Part shown: positions 6,838-7,204 of the stretch, one piece after another | Layout: each line of letters opens with the position of its first letter | Numbering within the stretch: the first letter of the stretch is position 1 | Source: Arenicellales bacterium | GTDB lineage: Bacteria; Pseudomonadota; Gammaproteobacteria; Arenicellales; UBA868 | DNA: 7,204 nucleotides | Reading direction: 5' to 3' | NCBI GenBank assembly: GCA_028825345.1 | Contig: JAPKAJ010000113.1 | Coordinates: 1 to 7,204, forward strand | Program-made: the position numbers and the translations under genes | Notes under the pieces: model-generated | What the model was told of the DNA's origin: nothing | What the model saw: only the letters and a program-made list of their open reading frames with translations | Databases searched by the model: none

Positions 6838-6865
6838 TTTATTTTGGTGTTAAACATCTTGTCAG
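6838..6865 (-). promoter_or_regulatory. weak promoter candidate for the lemA-DUF2207 pair
   Basis: On the minus strand CTGACA (6865-6860, 5 of 6 to the -35 consensus) is followed after 16 bases by AATAAA (6843-6838, 4 of 6 to -10, lacking both terminal T bases). It is about 60 bases upstream of the preferred lemA start, in the only gap before this gene pair. The -10 is poor, so this is tentative. The pair might instead be read from upstream of the oxidoreductase gene. Confidence 0.22.
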
Positions 6866-6922
6866 GCGTTTTGCTAATTTTGAGATCTCGCTTGCAGTCC
6901 AGTCGAAAGTCAGGGTGATTGC

Positions 6923-6948
6923 ACCGGTAATGAACCGGTTCGTTTTTT
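6923..6948 (+). terminator. hairpin with T-run, oriented for plus-strand transcription
   Basis: ACCGGT (6923-6928) and ACCGGT (6934-6939) form a 6-bp stem with a 5-base loop. It is followed 3 bases later by six T residues (6943-6948). This is the layout of a short intrinsic terminator for transcripts moving rightward. No plus-strand gene is evident upstream. On the minus strand the same hairpin lies just after the oxidoreductase stop codon, but without a following T-run, so it would be a poor terminator there. Confidence 0.4.
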
Positions 6949-7204
6949 ATGATGTGGTGCGTTGAATCCACACCCGGTTGTCGTGAAAGGCGGCACCGCC
7001 AACAGGTGCCACTGGGTCGGCACCGGTCAGCACGTTGATCCCCTTGCCGCCGGCAAAAGCATGGTTTGGCCAGATGCTCTCCACAATAACAACGCCCCGC
7101 TGTACTCCCTCGAAAACCTGCGCCATCAGGGTCAGTTCTCCACGAGCGCTGCCTACTCTAACGGTATCACCATCCGTAACCCCGAGTTCCCTGGCATCGT
7201 TGGG
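6947..7204 (-). CDS. molybdopterin-dependent oxidoreductase, C-terminal end (5' part beyond the window)
   Basis: Reading leftward from the window edge, an open frame of 85 codons ends at TAA (6949-6947). The sequence is the molybdopterin dinucleotide-binding domain found at the C-terminus of the DMSO reductase superfamily. It opens with NDARELGVTDGDTVRV, the usual segment for the loop and strand that contact the cofactor. It continues with a GVQRGVVIVESIW strand, GINVLT, and GGAAFHDNRVWI near the end. Such enzymes carry a bis-MGD molybdenum or tungsten centre and usually an N-terminal 4Fe-4S cluster. These parts lie outside the window, so substrate and subfamily cannot be read. The gene runs in the same direction as lemA, 168 bases upstream of the preferred lemA start. 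Confidence 0.85.
   Translation of the reverse strand, partial: PNDARELGVTDGDTVRVGSARGELTLMAQVFEGVQRGVVIVESIWPNHAFAGGKGINVLTGADPVAPVGGAAFHDNRVWIQRTTS

Noticed and set aside
6923..6939. Paired ACCGGT sites as an attachment or recombination site
   Set aside because: No integrase, tRNA or element boundary is nearby; the hairpin and T-run fit a terminator better.
6726..6965. Plus-strand frame of 79 residues spanning the lemA start and the gap beyond
   Set aside because: It is antisense to the lemA membrane helix at one end and to the oxidoreductase end at the other, with no recognisable features.

Overview
This window reads as ordinary proteobacterial chromosome, most likely from a gammaproteobacterium. 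The cyclopropane fatty acid synthase keeps every catalytic residue of the E. coli enzyme at a constant offset. Genes are tightly packed with one-base or few-base junctions. Base composition is moderately GC-rich and looks even across the window. I cannot name the genus. There is no rRNA, tRNA, CRISPR array, insertion sequence or phage gene.

Left part, plus strand (1-3107): the 3' end of a LOG-family nucleotide phosphoribohydrolase gene is followed by an 88-base gap. That gap holds a weak promoter candidate and an imperfect dyad. Next comes a two-gene unit: a metal-binding cupin of the DMSP-lyase-like superfamily, and 6 bases later a large fusion protein. The fusion joins a class II aldolase to a short-chain dehydrogenase, in the style of the rhamnulose-1-phosphate aldolase/lactaldehyde dehydrogenase fusions. 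The pair looks like a small catabolic cassette for a polyol, sugar or hydroxyacid-type compound. Its substrate is not evident, and this is the most interesting part of the window.

Middle, plus strand (3108-4316): a cyclopropane-fatty-acyl-phospholipid synthase (cfa). A very strong Shine-Dalgarno sequence lies inside the first codons of the longest reading frame, so a TTG start at 3183 is favoured. The 60-base gap upstream carries a small hairpin and a possible 12-codon leader frame.

Right part, minus strand (4332-7204): read in the direction of transcription, this holds the C-terminal end of a molybdopterin-dependent oxidoreductase (entering from the right edge), a 168-base gap, lemA, and a DUF2207 membrane protein gene. 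The DUF2207 start codon overlaps the lemA stop by one base. LemA and DUF2207 proteins commonly occur together and probably form an envelope-associated unit; the function is not established. The DUF2207 gene converges on cfa with only 15 bases between the stop codons and no recognisable terminator.
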